Notes under the pieces: model-generated | Seen by the model: the letters and a program-made list of their open reading frames with translations, nothing else | The model's database searches: none | What the model was told of the DNA's origin: nothing | NCBI RefSeq assembly: GCF_023704175.1 | Contig: NZ_CP084530.1 | Span: 732,501 to 796,500, forward strand | DNA from: Paenibacillus sp. YPG26 | GTDB taxonomy: Bacteria > Bacillota > Bacilli > Paenibacillales > Paenibacillaceae | DNA length: 64,000 nt | Direction: 5' to 3' | In this document: positions 27,914 to 36,390 of the stretch, one piece after another | How positions within the stretch are numbered: position 1 is the stretch's first letter | Layout of the letters: each line of letters begins with the position of its first letter | Translations under genes and position numbers: made by a program

Positions 27914-28492
27914 TTGAAGGCAAAAGAACAACAAATTCTGCTAACGGCCCAGCGCCTATTTTATGAGCATGGAATTGCTGCGGTAAGTATGGAGCAAATC
28001 GCCGAGGCCGTGCCGGTCTCGAAGATGACGATCTACAAGTATTTTGGCAGCAAGGAAGGCTTACTGAATAAAGTGATCGATCATATGATCGAGGAATATA
28101 ACGAAGATTACAAGCAGATCCATGAGGAGTCGAAGGATACGCTGGATCTGCTCGACAAATTAATGAACTACCGCAAGATGGATGAGATCTCTTTGACCTT
28201 TGTCACGGAGCTTATGGAGGATTACCCGAAGGTTGCCAGCCGGATCAGTGAGTATAACCAGAACTATGTTGTAAAGTCCTTCGAAGACGCCCTCTTCCGT
28301 GGACAACAGATGGGACAGATTCGCAAAGACGTATCTCCCCACCTGCTCGTGCAGTACTTAATCTCGATGAAGCAGTTCCTGATCCAGTCCGCCCAGCTGA
28401 ACGAATTCACCAATATGCGAACCTTAACCGGGCAGATGCTCTCGCTGCTGTACCACGGAATTATCGTGGATCAGCCAGATAAAGAGTCCTGA
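27914..28492 (+). CDS. TetR-family transcriptional regulator
   Basis: This 192-residue regulator has an N-terminal helix-turn-helix: LTAQRLFYEHGIAAVSMEQIAEAVPVSKMTIYKYFGSKEGLL, where TIYKYFGSKE is the TetR recognition-helix signature. No ATG is available; a TTG at 27914 with AAGGGAG 12 bases upstream fits. It follows the ABC pair by 80 bases and probably controls it. Confidence 0.88.
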   Translation: MKAKEQQILLTAQRLFYEHGIAAVSMEQIAEAVPVSKMTIYKYFGSKEGLLNKVIDHMIEEYNEDYKQIHEESKDTLDLLDKLMNYRKMDEISLTFVTELMEDYPKVASRISEYNQNYVVKSFEDALFRGQQMGQIRKDVSPHLLVQYLISMKQFLIQSAQLNEFTNMRTLTGQMLSLLYHGIIVDQPDKES

Positions 28493-28610
28493 CTACGTAC
28501 AGCCAGCCCACCGGATAGAAGAATAAAATACTCGCTTCCCCTCCACACTATGCGGTAGAACTTCAGGCTTAAGCATAGGGTTACATTCCAAAGGACAAGG
28601 AGAGGTTGAT

Positions 28611-28859
28611 ATGAGCAAATTCAAATCCGAGTTAACGCGGCGTTATCTGCTGAACAGCAATTCACGGGAGGTTAAGGATGAGGTAGTTCGGGATGACCAG
28701 GATGTGGAGTTCGGAGGAGACATAGAGGCAGTCAGTGATGTCCGAGCCGTCAGAGGAGCGGATCACGACCCCAATCTTGTCATTGGGATGAATGCCGAAT
28801 TCGCTGCGGAAGATGAGGCTGCGGGTGCGGCGGAGAATGAGGCATTACGCGATTCATAA
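28611..28859 (+). CDS. Small acidic protein of unknown function (82 aa)
   Basis: AAGGAGAGG lies before the ATG. The N-terminal third is basic (KFKSELTRRYLLN) and the rest strongly acidic and alanine-rich (DVEFGGDIEAVSD, AEFAAEDEAAGAAENEA). There is no membrane segment or cysteine. The acidic stretch recalls YfhD-like spore proteins, but the match is too weak to name it. Confidence 0.6.
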   Translation: MSKFKSELTRRYLLNSNSREVKDEVVRDDQDVEFGGDIEAVSDVRAVRGADHDPNLVIGMNAEFAAEDEAAGAAENEALRDS

Positions 28860-28867
28860 GGTTTGAA

Positions 28868-28896
28868 TTGACACTCCTGATCCGTGATGATAAGAT
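28868..28896 (+). promoter_or_regulatory. Sigma-A promoter of the alpha/beta hydrolase gene
   Basis: TTGACA, 17 bases, TAAGAT. The spacer and -10 are overlapped by the nested inverted repeats described separately. Confidence 0.7.
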
Positions 28897-28955
28897 AAGT
28901 TTAACTAATTCATATTAAACTTATCGGATTTATATAATATATACTCACGGATCAG
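28877..28955. promoter_or_regulatory. Nested inverted repeats over the hydrolase promoter
   Basis: The outer arms are CTGATCCGTGA (28877-28887) and TCACGGATCAG (28945-28955), perfect over 11 bp. The inner arms are ATAAGTTTAA (28895-28904) and TTAAACTTAT (28915-28924), perfect over 10 bp. They overlap the -10 region and the 5' leader. Either an operator or an RNA structure is possible. Confidence 0.65.
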
Positions 28956-28969
28956 GGAGATGGAGATTC

Positions 28970-29800
28970 ATGGAGAGACAAATTGTTATTCAGCACGGGA
29001 ATGAAGAGATCACGGCCAGTGTCCACTATCCGGCAGCGGAAGCGAAGAAGAACGGACGCGGCAAGGAACGGGTTCCGCTGGTCATCATCTGCCACGGATT
29101 CGTAGGGAGCCGGATCGGGGTGGACCGGCTGTTCGTGAAGACCGCCAGGGACCTTGTGGAAGAAGGGTACCTTGTTATCCGGTTCGATTATATCGGATGT
29201 GGAGAGAGCACAGGCTCATACGGGAAGGAAGGTCTGGATTCCATGATCGCTCAGACCCGAACCGTGCTGGATTACAGCGAGACCTTAAGTGATGTCGATC
29301 CTACCCGGATCACCCTGATCGGCCACAGCCTCGGCGGGGCTGTAGCCCTGCTGACCGCGGTGCGTGACCGCCGGGTGAAGAATCTGGTCATGTGGTCCTC
29401 TGTAGGTTATCCATTCAGTGATATTGTGAAGATTACCGAACGCAAGGTATATGATGATGCGATGAAATACGGGCATTCGGATTACCTGGGGTATGAGTTC
29501 ACCCCTGTATTCTTTGAGTCGCTGGGCTCCTCACAGCCCTTCCAGGAAGCAATCAAATTCACGGGGGATGTGCTTGTGATCCATGGAACCTCGGATGACG
29601 AGATTCCGGTGGATTATGCATTCCTCTTCCAGAAGGTGTTCTGGATGCGTTCAGAAGGCCGGTGTGACAAGGAGATTATTTTCCAGGGAGACCATACCTT
29701 CTCGGTAGGAGAGCATCGAGAGCAGCTCATCAAGCGGACGAAGGATTGGCTGAATGAGCAGGAGTCCGTTCAGACCGAATGGCAGCATTGGATGATTTAG
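28970..29800 (+). CDS. Alpha/beta hydrolase (serine esterase-like)
   Basis: In this 276-residue protein, VIICHGFVGSRIG gives the oxyanion region, the nucleophile elbow is GHSLGG (TLIGHSLGGAVALL), the acid is in HGTSDDEIP and the catalytic His in GDHTFS. This is close to the cinnamoyl-ester/feruloyl esterase-like branch. There is no signal peptide, so it is cytosolic. The ATG follows GGGAGATGGAG. The substrate cannot be told. Confidence 0.88.
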   Translation: MERQIVIQHGNEEITASVHYPAAEAKKNGRGKERVPLVIICHGFVGSRIGVDRLFVKTARDLVEEGYLVIRFDYIGCGESTGSYGKEGLDSMIAQTRTVLDYSETLSDVDPTRITLIGHSLGGAVALLTAVRDRRVKNLVMWSSVGYPFSDIVKITERKVYDDAMKYGHSDYLGYEFTPVFFESLGSSQPFQEAIKFTGDVLVIHGTSDDEIPVDYAFLFQKVFWMRSEGRCDKEIIFQGDHTFSVGEHREQLIKRTKDWLNEQESVQTEWQHWMI

Positions 29801-29865
29801 TCTGAGACCGAAGGGCAGGAACAAGGGCTTTCGTTACGGAAGCGGCTAACAAGCGTGTATCAGAT

Positions 29866-29902
29866 ACAAGCGTGCATTGGGATCATTCCGGTGCACGCTT
29901 GT
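29866..29902 (+). terminator. Hairpin after the hydrolase gene
   Basis: ACAAGCGTGCA and TGCACGCTTGT are perfect 11-bp arms 66 bases after the stop. The following TTGG is a weak T-run, so termination is plausible only. Confidence 0.55.
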
Positions 29903-29994
29903 TTGGTCTGGCTGGGCCGGGTCTGTGGTATTCTTCCGCGGGAAGCGATACAATAATGATGTACCTATATCTGGCGCATGGAGGTGGCATTCTC

Positions 29995-30948
29995 GTGACT
30001 TTACCGGCATTTTTTGTTGCACACGGTTCGCCTACACTGGCCTTGGAGGACAATGAGTACACCAGGTTTCTTCAGCATTTGGGACAAGCCCTGCCTGCGC
30101 CGAAAGCCATTGTCGTCTTCTCAGCCCACTTTGATTCACCGGATCAGCTGGTCACAGGTGATGAAGTTCTGGACACGATACATGACTTCTACGGCTTCCC
30201 GGATGAGATGTACAAGCTTACTTATCCGGCTGCGGGCCACCCGGGTATTACCGAGGAGATCAGCTCCCTGTTCAGAGCGGGGAACCTTCCCTTCAGAGTG
30301 ATTACAGGCAGAGGACTGGATCATGGAGCCTGGGTCGTTCTTAAGCTGATGTATCCTCAAGCGAATGTGCCTGTCATCAGTCTTTCGGTGGATTCCAAGC
30401 GGTCACCGAAGGAGCAATATGAGATTGGCCGGATGCTGCAGAGGCTGCGTGAACAGGATGTTCTGATCATCGGCAGCGGGGGGACAGTTCACAATCTACG
30501 TCATCTGGGCTCAGGTGAGCCCACTGCTTGGGCGGCCGAATTCGATCAGTGGATCGCTTCCCGGCTGGAGAATTGGAATCTCAGAGAGTTGTTCGAATAT
30601 GAGAAGAGAGCTCCCTATGCCCGGGAGGCTGTGCCGGAGTATGGCACAGAGCATTTCATTCCCCTCTTCTATGCGATGGGTGCCGCGGACCAAGACCGCC
30701 GCGCCCGGAGGCTGTTCCAGGATTACCAGTATGGGACGCTCAGCCTGAACTGCTGGCAGTTCGGGGGTCCGGATATGGATTCAAATACAGGATCGGCAGC
30801 AGAAGCAGGATTAGACACAGGAACAGATGCAGGAACGGATGCAGGATCAGAAGCAGGAACAGATGCAGGAACGGATGCAGGATCAGAAGCAGGAACAGAT
30901 GCAGGGGCAGACACAGGATCAGACACAGGATCAAGCAAGGACGAGTAA
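29995..30948 (+). CDS. Extradiol ring-opening dioxygenase, DODA/LigB (YgiD-like) family, with repetitive tail
   Basis: The core (about residues 1-262) matches class III extradiol dioxygenases of the YgiD/DODA type: FFVAHGSPTLAL, VFSAHFDSP, RGLDHGAWVVL and IIGSGGTVHNLRHLG supply the metal-binding His residues. I start at the GTG at 29995, with GGAGGTG 8 bases upstream, giving 317 residues. The last 55 residues are an added low-complexity tail of GTDAGSEA-type units encoded by a 12/36-bp tandem repeat. The native substrate is unknown. Confidence 0.85.
   Translation: MTLPAFFVAHGSPTLALEDNEYTRFLQHLGQALPAPKAIVVFSAHFDSPDQLVTGDEVLDTIHDFYGFPDEMYKLTYPAAGHPGITEEISSLFRAGNLPFRVITGRGLDHGAWVVLKLMYPQANVPVISLSVDSKRSPKEQYEIGRMLQRLREQDVLIIGSGGTVHNLRHLGSGEPTAWAAEFDQWIASRLENWNLRELFEYEKRAPYAREAVPEYGTEHFIPLFYAMGAADQDRRARRLFQDYQYGTLSLNCWQFGGPDMDSNTGSAAEAGLDTGTDAGTDAGSEAGTDAGTDAGSEAGTDAGADTGSDTGSSKDE
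30775..30936 (+). repeat. 12/36-bp tandem repeat inside the dioxygenase gene
   Basis: Units like GGAACAGATGCA and GGATCAGAAGCA recur every 12 bases with a 36-base higher-order period (GGAACAGAT at 30820, 30856 and 30892). It encodes the C-terminal GTDAG/GSEAG tail. Confidence 0.9.
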
Positions 30949-31010
30949 TTCAGGAAATAACCGAACACAAGCAAGCTTTGAAATTGCAGCAGTTCAATCA
31001 AATATTCTTA

Positions 31011-31047
31011 GGCACAGCTTCCCGCGCGTCGGGGCTGTGTCTTATTT
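31011..31047 (+). terminator. Terminator of the dioxygenase gene
   Basis: GGCACAGCTTCCC and GGGGCTGTGTC form a strong stem followed by TTATTTAT. Confidence 0.75.
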
Positions 31048-31140
31048 ATGTTCAATCTTCAGCTGACCGGGGAGTTTATTTCTTCCACATAGGTTACATT
31101 ACAATTATAATGGTGAAAAACGAACTCACGGAGGAATACA

Positions 31141-32205
31141 ATGACCATTCGTGCCTTGACCAAGCTGCTTCTAACCTTGTCCGCGGCCTCCATTCTGCTG
31201 GCCGGATGCCAGTCAGGCGACACGGCTGCGCCCACAGCGCCTGGGGGAACCGGAGAGACCCCGGCGCCGGTGGAGCAGCCGGTGACCACCCAGCCTGCGG
31301 CGTATTTCTCCCCGCTGACCGGGGAACCGCTGGAAGCTCCGATGCAGAACAGGCCTCTGGCCGTGATGATCAACAATGCCCCGGCGGCTCGCCCGCAGTC
31401 CGGGCTGCAGAGCGCGGACATCGTGTATGAGGTGCTGGCCGAAGGCGGAATTACCCGGCTCGTCGCCATCTACCAAAGCGCCGTCAATACGGCGAAGATC
31501 GGGCCTGTTCGCAGTATCCGGCCCTATCTGATCGACCTCGGCGAGAGCTATCATGGTGTGCTGGTGCATGCGGGCGGCAGCACCGATGCTTACGCCATTA
31601 TCCAGAGCCTGAATAAAGAGGATCTGGATGAAATCTCGAACGCGGGCGCCTACTTCTGGCGGGACAAGTCCCGCAAGGCTCCGCATAACCTGTATTCCAG
31701 CGGAGACAAGCTTAGAGCGGCCGCCGAGAAGCGGGGATATTCACTGCTGGACAGCGAGGTGCCGGCGTATACTTTTCGGAAGGAAGATGATGTGCCGCAA
31801 GGAGAACCCGCCTCCAAGGTGGAGATCAAATTCCTGCTGGACAGCTACCATGTCTCCTATATTTACAACGCCAAGACCAGGGAGTACGAGCGCTTCGTCG
31901 GCAAGAAAGCCCATAAGGACAAGGATTCAGGAACCCAGCTGTCCGCGGAGAATATCGTAATCCTCGGGGCGGATCATCAGATTCTGGATAAGGTCGGCCG
32001 GCTCAGCGTAGATCTGAGTTCAGGCGGCAAGGCGGTCATGCTGCAGCGGGGCAGGGTGATTGAAGGCCAGTGGATACGGGCGAAGAATGATGTCATCCGG
32101 TTCGTGAAGGATGGGGCTGAGGTTCCCTTTTACCCGGGGAAGACGTACTTCAGCATTGTGCCGAACAGCCCGGGCTTTGACAGCCACATAACAATTACAA
32201 AGTGA
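31141..32205 (+). CDS. DUF3048 (YerB-like) lipoprotein
   Basis: The 354-residue precursor has a lipoprotein signal ending in the lipobox LAGC (Cys23), so it is exported and lipid-anchored. A Pro/Thr-rich linker is followed by the DUF3048 domain (YFSPLTGEPLEAP, RPLAVMINNAPAARPQSGL, ADIVYEVLAEGGITR, RSIRPYLIDL). The ATG has ACGGAGGA upstream. The role is unknown; B. subtilis YerB is the named relative. Confidence 0.9.
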   Translation: MTIRALTKLLLTLSAASILLAGCQSGDTAAPTAPGGTGETPAPVEQPVTTQPAAYFSPLTGEPLEAPMQNRPLAVMINNAPAARPQSGLQSADIVYEVLAEGGITRLVAIYQSAVNTAKIGPVRSIRPYLIDLGESYHGVLVHAGGSTDAYAIIQSLNKEDLDEISNAGAYFWRDKSRKAPHNLYSSGDKLRAAAEKRGYSLLDSEVPAYTFRKEDDVPQGEPASKVEIKFLLDSYHVSYIYNAKTREYERFVGKKAHKDKDSGTQLSAENIVILGADHQILDKVGRLSVDLSSGGKAVMLQRGRVIEGQWIRAKNDVIRFVKDGAEVPFYPGKTYFSIVPNSPGFDSHITITK

Positions 32206-32315
32206 AATCAGGCATAGGGTTAGACCATTCTGTAAGATACAGGATAAGTAGGGATAAGAGTGGAAATATTGGGGTAAAACATAGGAATGATGTGCGAAAA
32301 TTGTTTGCTGTAAAT

Positions 32316-32332
32316 ATTACATTTACTTTACA
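32316..32332 (+). promoter_or_regulatory. Possible PhoP boxes
   Basis: ATTACA, 5 bases, TTTACA: two TT-ACA-type hexamers on an 11-bp period, the spacing of Bacillus PhoP binding sites, followed 19 bases later by TAAGAT as -10. They lie upstream of the phosphate genes. Two repeats alone are weak evidence. Confidence 0.45.
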
Positions 32333-32460
32333 ATCGGATATAGAGATATGGTAAGATAACAAAGGTTATTCATGGTGACATACAGTGGGACTTTGGACAG
32401 GCTGTTGCAGGTTCGGGTTCACCCTGTGGTCCGGCAGACTTTTTGAAAAGGGGACTTCAC

Positions 32461-33075
32461 ATGCGAGTGAAAAAGAAAGATATCTTTTTCCAAACTTTAG
32501 AGAATATGGCGGAGGCAGTCGTACAAGCGGCTGATTATTTTGCCGAGAAAGTATCTAATTTTAATGATGTAGAAGCTTTTGCCAAAGAAATGAAGGTGTT
32601 CGAGAACCAGTGTGACAACTACACACATACGATCATCATCGAACTGAACAAGACGTTCATTACGCCGATCGAACGGGACGATATTATGAACCTGACGACA
32701 ACGCTGGATGATGTTCTGGATGGCCTTGAAGCTACGGCTTCGCGCTTCTATATGTATAATCTGGGTGAACCGGACGCGCATATTGTGAACTTTGCCGAGA
32801 TTCTCCGGACTTCCGCTTACGAGATCCAGAAGGCAATCCGTCTCTTGTCCCAGAAGAAGCTGCTGGCGATCCGCGAGCATACGATTCGTCTGAACGATCT
32901 GGAGAACCAGGGCGATGAGCTGCTTCGCATTGCGATTAAGGAGCTGTTCATGAAGGTAACCGACCCGATTGAGCTGATCAAGAAAAAAGAAATCTATGAA
33001 CGCCTGGAGACGACCACAGATGCCTGCGAGCATGTAGCGAATATGCTGGAATCGATCATCATGCGCAATTCTTAA
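32461..33075 (+). CDS. DUF47 PhoU-like protein
   Basis: This 204-residue all-helical protein of the DUF47/PhoU-like family (YkaA in Bacillus) commonly sits beside PiT phosphate permeases and probably regulates them. Motifs are FITPIERDDIMNLTTTLDDVLD and ERLETTTDACEHVANMLE. I start at the ATG at 32461, preceded by AAAAGGGGAC. The PiT gene follows after 134 bases. Confidence 0.9.
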   Translation: MRVKKKDIFFQTLENMAEAVVQAADYFAEKVSNFNDVEAFAKEMKVFENQCDNYTHTIIIELNKTFITPIERDDIMNLTTTLDDVLDGLEATASRFYMYNLGEPDAHIVNFAEILRTSAYEIQKAIRLLSQKKLLAIREHTIRLNDLENQGDELLRIAIKELFMKVTDPIELIKKKEIYERLETTTDACEHVANMLESIIMRNS

Positions 33076-33209
33076 TAGAAACAGGTGGAGGAGGTTGGAA
33101 TTGCGCGGACCTTATTGTGTATCCGGACTGGCGTTGGACTGAATTCGGAATAACAGAAATTGTTCTGATGACGGCCGGATAGTAGCATCCTCTGTGCAAT
33201 GATATAACC

Positions 33210-34199
33210 ATGGATACAATGTTTATTGTAATGCTGATTGTCATTATCTTGGCTCTCGCTTTCGACTTCATTAACGGCTTCCATGATACGGCGAATGCGA
33301 TAGCTACCTCTGTGTCCACACGCGCGCTGAAGCCAAGAACCGCGATTCTGCTGGCAGCGGTCATGAACTTTGTGGGAGCGCTGGTCTTCACAGGCGTAGC
33401 CAAGACGATTGGGGGCAAGGTCGCCAACCCCGCGGAGCTCAGCAACGGGCTTGAAATTCTGATTGCAACGCTGCTTGCGGCGATTATATGGAATTTGATT
33501 ACCTGGTGGTTCGGGATCCCGTCCTCCTCCTCTCATGCCCTGATCGGGGCTTTGGCAGGAGCGGTATACATGGGAGCTGGACATGACAAAGTCAACTGGA
33601 GCGGCTTCCGTACCATTATTGAAGGACTTATTTTGTCGCCGCTGATTGCTTTCGCACTTGGTTTCGTTGTCATGACTATTCTGAAATGGATCTTCGCCAA
33701 ACGGAGTCCGCATACAGTGAATAAAGGCTTCCGTACGATGCAGATTATCACGGCTGCGATGCAGGCCTTTACCCACGGAACGAATGATGCGCAGAAGGCG
33801 ATGGGGATCATTACCTTCGCGCTTGTGACAGCTAAGTATCAAAGCACGATGGAAGTGCCGATGTGGGTGAAGATTGCCGCGGCTACGGCGATGGCACTGG
33901 GCACCTCGGTTGGCGGCTGGAAGATTATCAAGACCATGGGCACGAAGATCTTCAAGATCGAGCCCATTAACGGCTTCGCCGCGGATATCTCAGCGGCTAC
34001 GGTTATCTTCGGAGCAACCTTGACGAACCTGCCGGCGAGTACGACGCATGCGATTACATCTTCTATTCTCGGCGTGGGCTCAGCCAAGCGCTTCTCTGCG
34101 GTGAAATGGAGTGTAGCAGGCAGAATTCTCGTGTCGTGGGTGATTACGATTCCAATCTCTGCCGTACTGGCGGGAATCATCGTGAAGTTAATTGTCTAA
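33210..34199 (+). CDS. pit: Inorganic phosphate transporter, PiT family
   Basis: This is a 329-residue permease with about ten membrane helices. The duplicated PiT signature is clear: FDFINGFHDTANAIAT near the N-terminus and FTHGTNDAQKAMGI in the second half, each with the conserved Asn-Asp/His-Asp pair. It imports metal-phosphate by cation symport. No usable ribosome site precedes the ATG. A good GGAGGAGG site lies 110 bases upstream in the gap. Confidence 0.93.
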   Translation: MDTMFIVMLIVIILALAFDFINGFHDTANAIATSVSTRALKPRTAILLAAVMNFVGALVFTGVAKTIGGKVANPAELSNGLEILIATLLAAIIWNLITWWFGIPSSSSHALIGALAGAVYMGAGHDKVNWSGFRTIIEGLILSPLIAFALGFVVMTILKWIFAKRSPHTVNKGFRTMQIITAAMQAFTHGTNDAQKAMGIITFALVTAKYQSTMEVPMWVKIAAATAMALGTSVGGWKIIKTMGTKIFKIEPINGFAADISAATVIFGATLTNLPASTTHAITSSILGVGSAKRFSAVKWSVAGRILVSWVITIPISAVLAGIIVKLIV

Positions 34200-34253
34200 C
34201 ATTTAGGGATTGAATTGCGTGTTCAATCCTGATTACAGCATGAATGTACACAG

Positions 34254-34278
34254 AAGCCAACTGATGAGGTTGGCTTTT
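34254..34278 (+). terminator. pit terminator
   Basis: AGCCAAC and GTTGGCT with a short loop, followed by TTTTG. Confidence 0.8.
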
Positions 34279-34356
34279 TGCGTGCTTTGGGGGTCGCTTA
34301 GACCAGACGGAGCTGACACAGGGACGGGCCTATTTTGTCACAAGGGAGAGCTTGAA

Positions 34357-35316
34357 ATGATACGTACACTGGGCGTTACACATGAACATGAGATCGAGGA
34401 GAACATCCCGCTGGAGCAGCTGGATAGTCCGAAATATGCCTGGGTGTGGACCGACTTCAATGAGCCGACTCCGGAGGAATCCGCACTTCTGGAGACTTTC
34501 TTCCATTTCCATCCACTGGCGATTGAGGATTGTCTTCATAAGCTGCAGAGGCCAAAAATGGATTACTACGAGGATACAGAGTTCCTGGTGGTGCACGCCT
34601 TGGATGCAGATACGCTGGATACAACGGAGCTCAATCTCTTCATTGGCCAGAGGGGCCTGGTGACCTATCATCATAAGGATCTGCAAGAAGTTAAGGCAGC
34701 CTGGAACAAGGTCAAGCAGCGGGTGCACGACCGGAAAATATGGGCCAGGGGTCCGATGGCCGCTGCATATCTTGTCATCGATGAGCTGGTCGATCTCTAC
34801 TTTCCCTGCGTCTTCGCGATTGAGGATGAGCTGGACGAGCTCGAGAGCAAAGGCGGCCGTGAATCCGTCGAGGACCTCATGAACCAGGTCTTCGATCTGC
34901 GCAGCCGGCTCCTCAAGCTTAGACGGACCATTGTCCCTATGAGGGATCTCATGTACCGAATGGTGAACTCGGTGCATATTCAGGGGGAACGGGAGCCGAG
35001 AGCCTATTTCACCGATATCTATGATCATCTGCTTAAGCTGACGGATATGCTGGAAGCCGACCGCGAGATGACAGCGGATCTGAGAGACTCATATATCTCT
35101 CTTAACTCGAACCGGATGAACAGCATTATGAAGACGCTGACGGTGATCACGACCATCTTCATGCCGCTGACGCTGATAGCCGGCATCTATGGGATGAACT
35201 TCATTCATATGCCCGAGCTGAATACGAAATATGGTTATTTCGTTGTACTCGGTGTGATGCTGGCCTTAAGCATGGGTATGATTCTCTGGTTCCAGAAGCG
35301 CGGCTGGTTCAAATAA
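34357..35316 (+). CDS. corA: CorA-family magnesium/cobalt transporter
   Basis: This 319-residue channel has a long cytosolic domain and two C-terminal membrane helices. The first is followed by the selectivity motif YGMNF (GIYGMNFIHMPEL) and the second ends WFQKRGWFK. I start at the ATG at 34357 (GGGAG 8 bases upstream), not 49 codons further upstream, since those extra residues are unlike the family and cover the pit terminator. Confidence 0.93.
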   Translation: MIRTLGVTHEHEIEENIPLEQLDSPKYAWVWTDFNEPTPEESALLETFFHFHPLAIEDCLHKLQRPKMDYYEDTEFLVVHALDADTLDTTELNLFIGQRGLVTYHHKDLQEVKAAWNKVKQRVHDRKIWARGPMAAAYLVIDELVDLYFPCVFAIEDELDELESKGGRESVEDLMNQVFDLRSRLLKLRRTIVPMRDLMYRMVNSVHIQGEREPRAYFTDIYDHLLKLTDMLEADREMTADLRDSYISLNSNRMNSIMKTLTVITTIFMPLTLIAGIYGMNFIHMPELNTKYGYFVVLGVMLALSMGMILWFQKRGWFK

Positions 35317-35359
35317 GTAGGTTATAACCGGATTTCTTTTGGCTTGGGTGAACAGACCA

Positions 35360-35390
35360 AAGACCCGCCGATCAACTATCGGCGGGTCTT
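35360..35390. terminator. Shared bidirectional terminator
   Basis: AAGACCCGCCGAT and ATCGGCGGGTCTT are perfect 13-bp arms between corA and the convergent gene. The minus-strand stop codon (35376-35378) falls inside this hairpin. Confidence 0.8.
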
Positions 35391-35885
35391 CTTCTTGACA
35401 GGCTGCTTTCTCGTAGAGGAACGTGAGGCGGATGAGGATTTTCTCTTTCTGGTGCCTGATTTGGAGGACTTGGGGCGGCGCCTCTTCGGTCTGTATTCTT
35501 CCAGCTTGCTGGCAGAGTTGGTCTTGCCCTTGCCGCCGGGAAGCAGACCTCCCATGACCAGCTTCGCCATGGGGGCGAACTGCTGAATGCCCTGCATCAC
35601 CTTCTGGACCTGGCCCATCGTTGCCACCACCCCATCGATTCCGCCCATGCGGTCGATGATGCCCTTGAGGTCGCCGAGCTTCGGAATCGAGAGTCCACCG
35701 CTCTTCGCAGCTGAAGCTACGGGGGTCACTACAGCAGGCGGGCTCTGCAGCGGAGGGGTATACGGAACCAGGGCCGAGCTCTCGAAAGGGAGGGCGGGCT
35801 CGTAAGGGCTAAGACCCGGATAGGGGGAACCGTAAGGGTAGCCCGGAGGGATAACGCTCCTCTGTGAATATCGATAATGTGGCAT
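35376..35885 (-). CDS. YqfQ/VrrA-like protein with basic tail
   Basis: The 169-residue protein has three parts: a Pro/Tyr-rich N-terminus (PPGYPYGSPYPGLSPYEP), a central helical region (IIDRMGGIDGVVATMGQVQKV, then QFAPMAKLVMGGLLPGG) and a Lys/Arg/Ser-rich tail (KRRRPKSSKSGTRKRKS). The central region resembles YqfQ/VrrA-type spore-associated proteins. The ATG at 35885 has AAAGGA upstream; an earlier start at 35930 is less likely. The tail suggests nucleic-acid or polyanion binding. Confidence 0.65.
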   Translation of the reverse strand: MPHYRYSQRSVIPPGYPYGSPYPGLSPYEPALPFESSALVPYTPPLQSPPAVVTPVASAAKSGGLSIPKLGDLKGIIDRMGGIDGVVATMGQVQKVMQGIQQFAPMAKLVMGGLLPGGKGKTNSASKLEEYRPKRRRPKSSKSGTRKRKSSSASRSSTRKQPVKKKTRR

Positions 35886-36095
35886 GGAGATCACATTCCT
35901 TTGTTGTTTTTTCACAAAACTTACTAACAATGTATGATCTGGGCTAACATAAGGTATAGACGAATGTCCCGGTCAGGGGGGACAAATGCGGATTTGGGCA
36001 GCAGCCTTCTTCAGTGCGATAAACCGTTAATGCTTGAAAAGGTTACGCCCGCAAAGTACAATGAGGTTACAGTAACAGTAGGGGATGATAAATCA

Positions 36096-36386
36096 GTGCA
36101 GCTTAAGAAGTTGAATGATAAAAGTATCGATCAATTATTCGAAGCAATACTTACACTTAAAAATATCGAGGAATGCTATGTCTTCTTCGACGACCTGTGC
36201 ACCGTGAACGAGATTCAGTCGCTGTCCCAGCGTCTGGAGGTCGCGCGTATGCTTGGCAAGGGATGCACTTATAACCAGATCGAAGCGGAGACTGGCGCAA
36301 GTACGGCGACGATATCCCGGGTGAAGAGATGCCTGAATTACGGGAATGACGGTTACAAAATGTCGCTGGAACGCCTGGGACGATAA
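36096..36386 (+). CDS. YerC/YecD-family TrpR-related protein
   Basis: In this 96-residue DNA-binding protein, DQLFEAILTLKNIEECYVFFDDLCTVNEIQ precedes the helix-turn-helix CTYNQIEAETGASTATISRVKRCLNYG, nearly invariant in the family. I chose the GTG at 36096: QLKKLNDKSIDQLF then aligns with the start of Bacillus YerC, and AGGGG lies 11 bases upstream. The frame is open to 35934, so a longer form cannot be excluded. Target genes are unknown. Confidence 0.85.
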   Translation: MQLKKLNDKSIDQLFEAILTLKNIEECYVFFDDLCTVNEIQSLSQRLEVARMLGKGCTYNQIEAETGASTATISRVKRCLNYGNDGYKMSLERLGR

Positions 36387-36390
36387 TCTG

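Noticed and set aside
29872..29994. 41-residue N-terminal extension of the dioxygenase
   Set aside because: It lies over the hydrolase-side hairpin with no ribosome site. The GTG at 29995 is well placed.
34210..34356. 49-residue N-terminal extension of CorA
   Set aside because: It would translate through the pit terminator and lacks family resemblance. The ATG at 34357 has a proper ribosome site.
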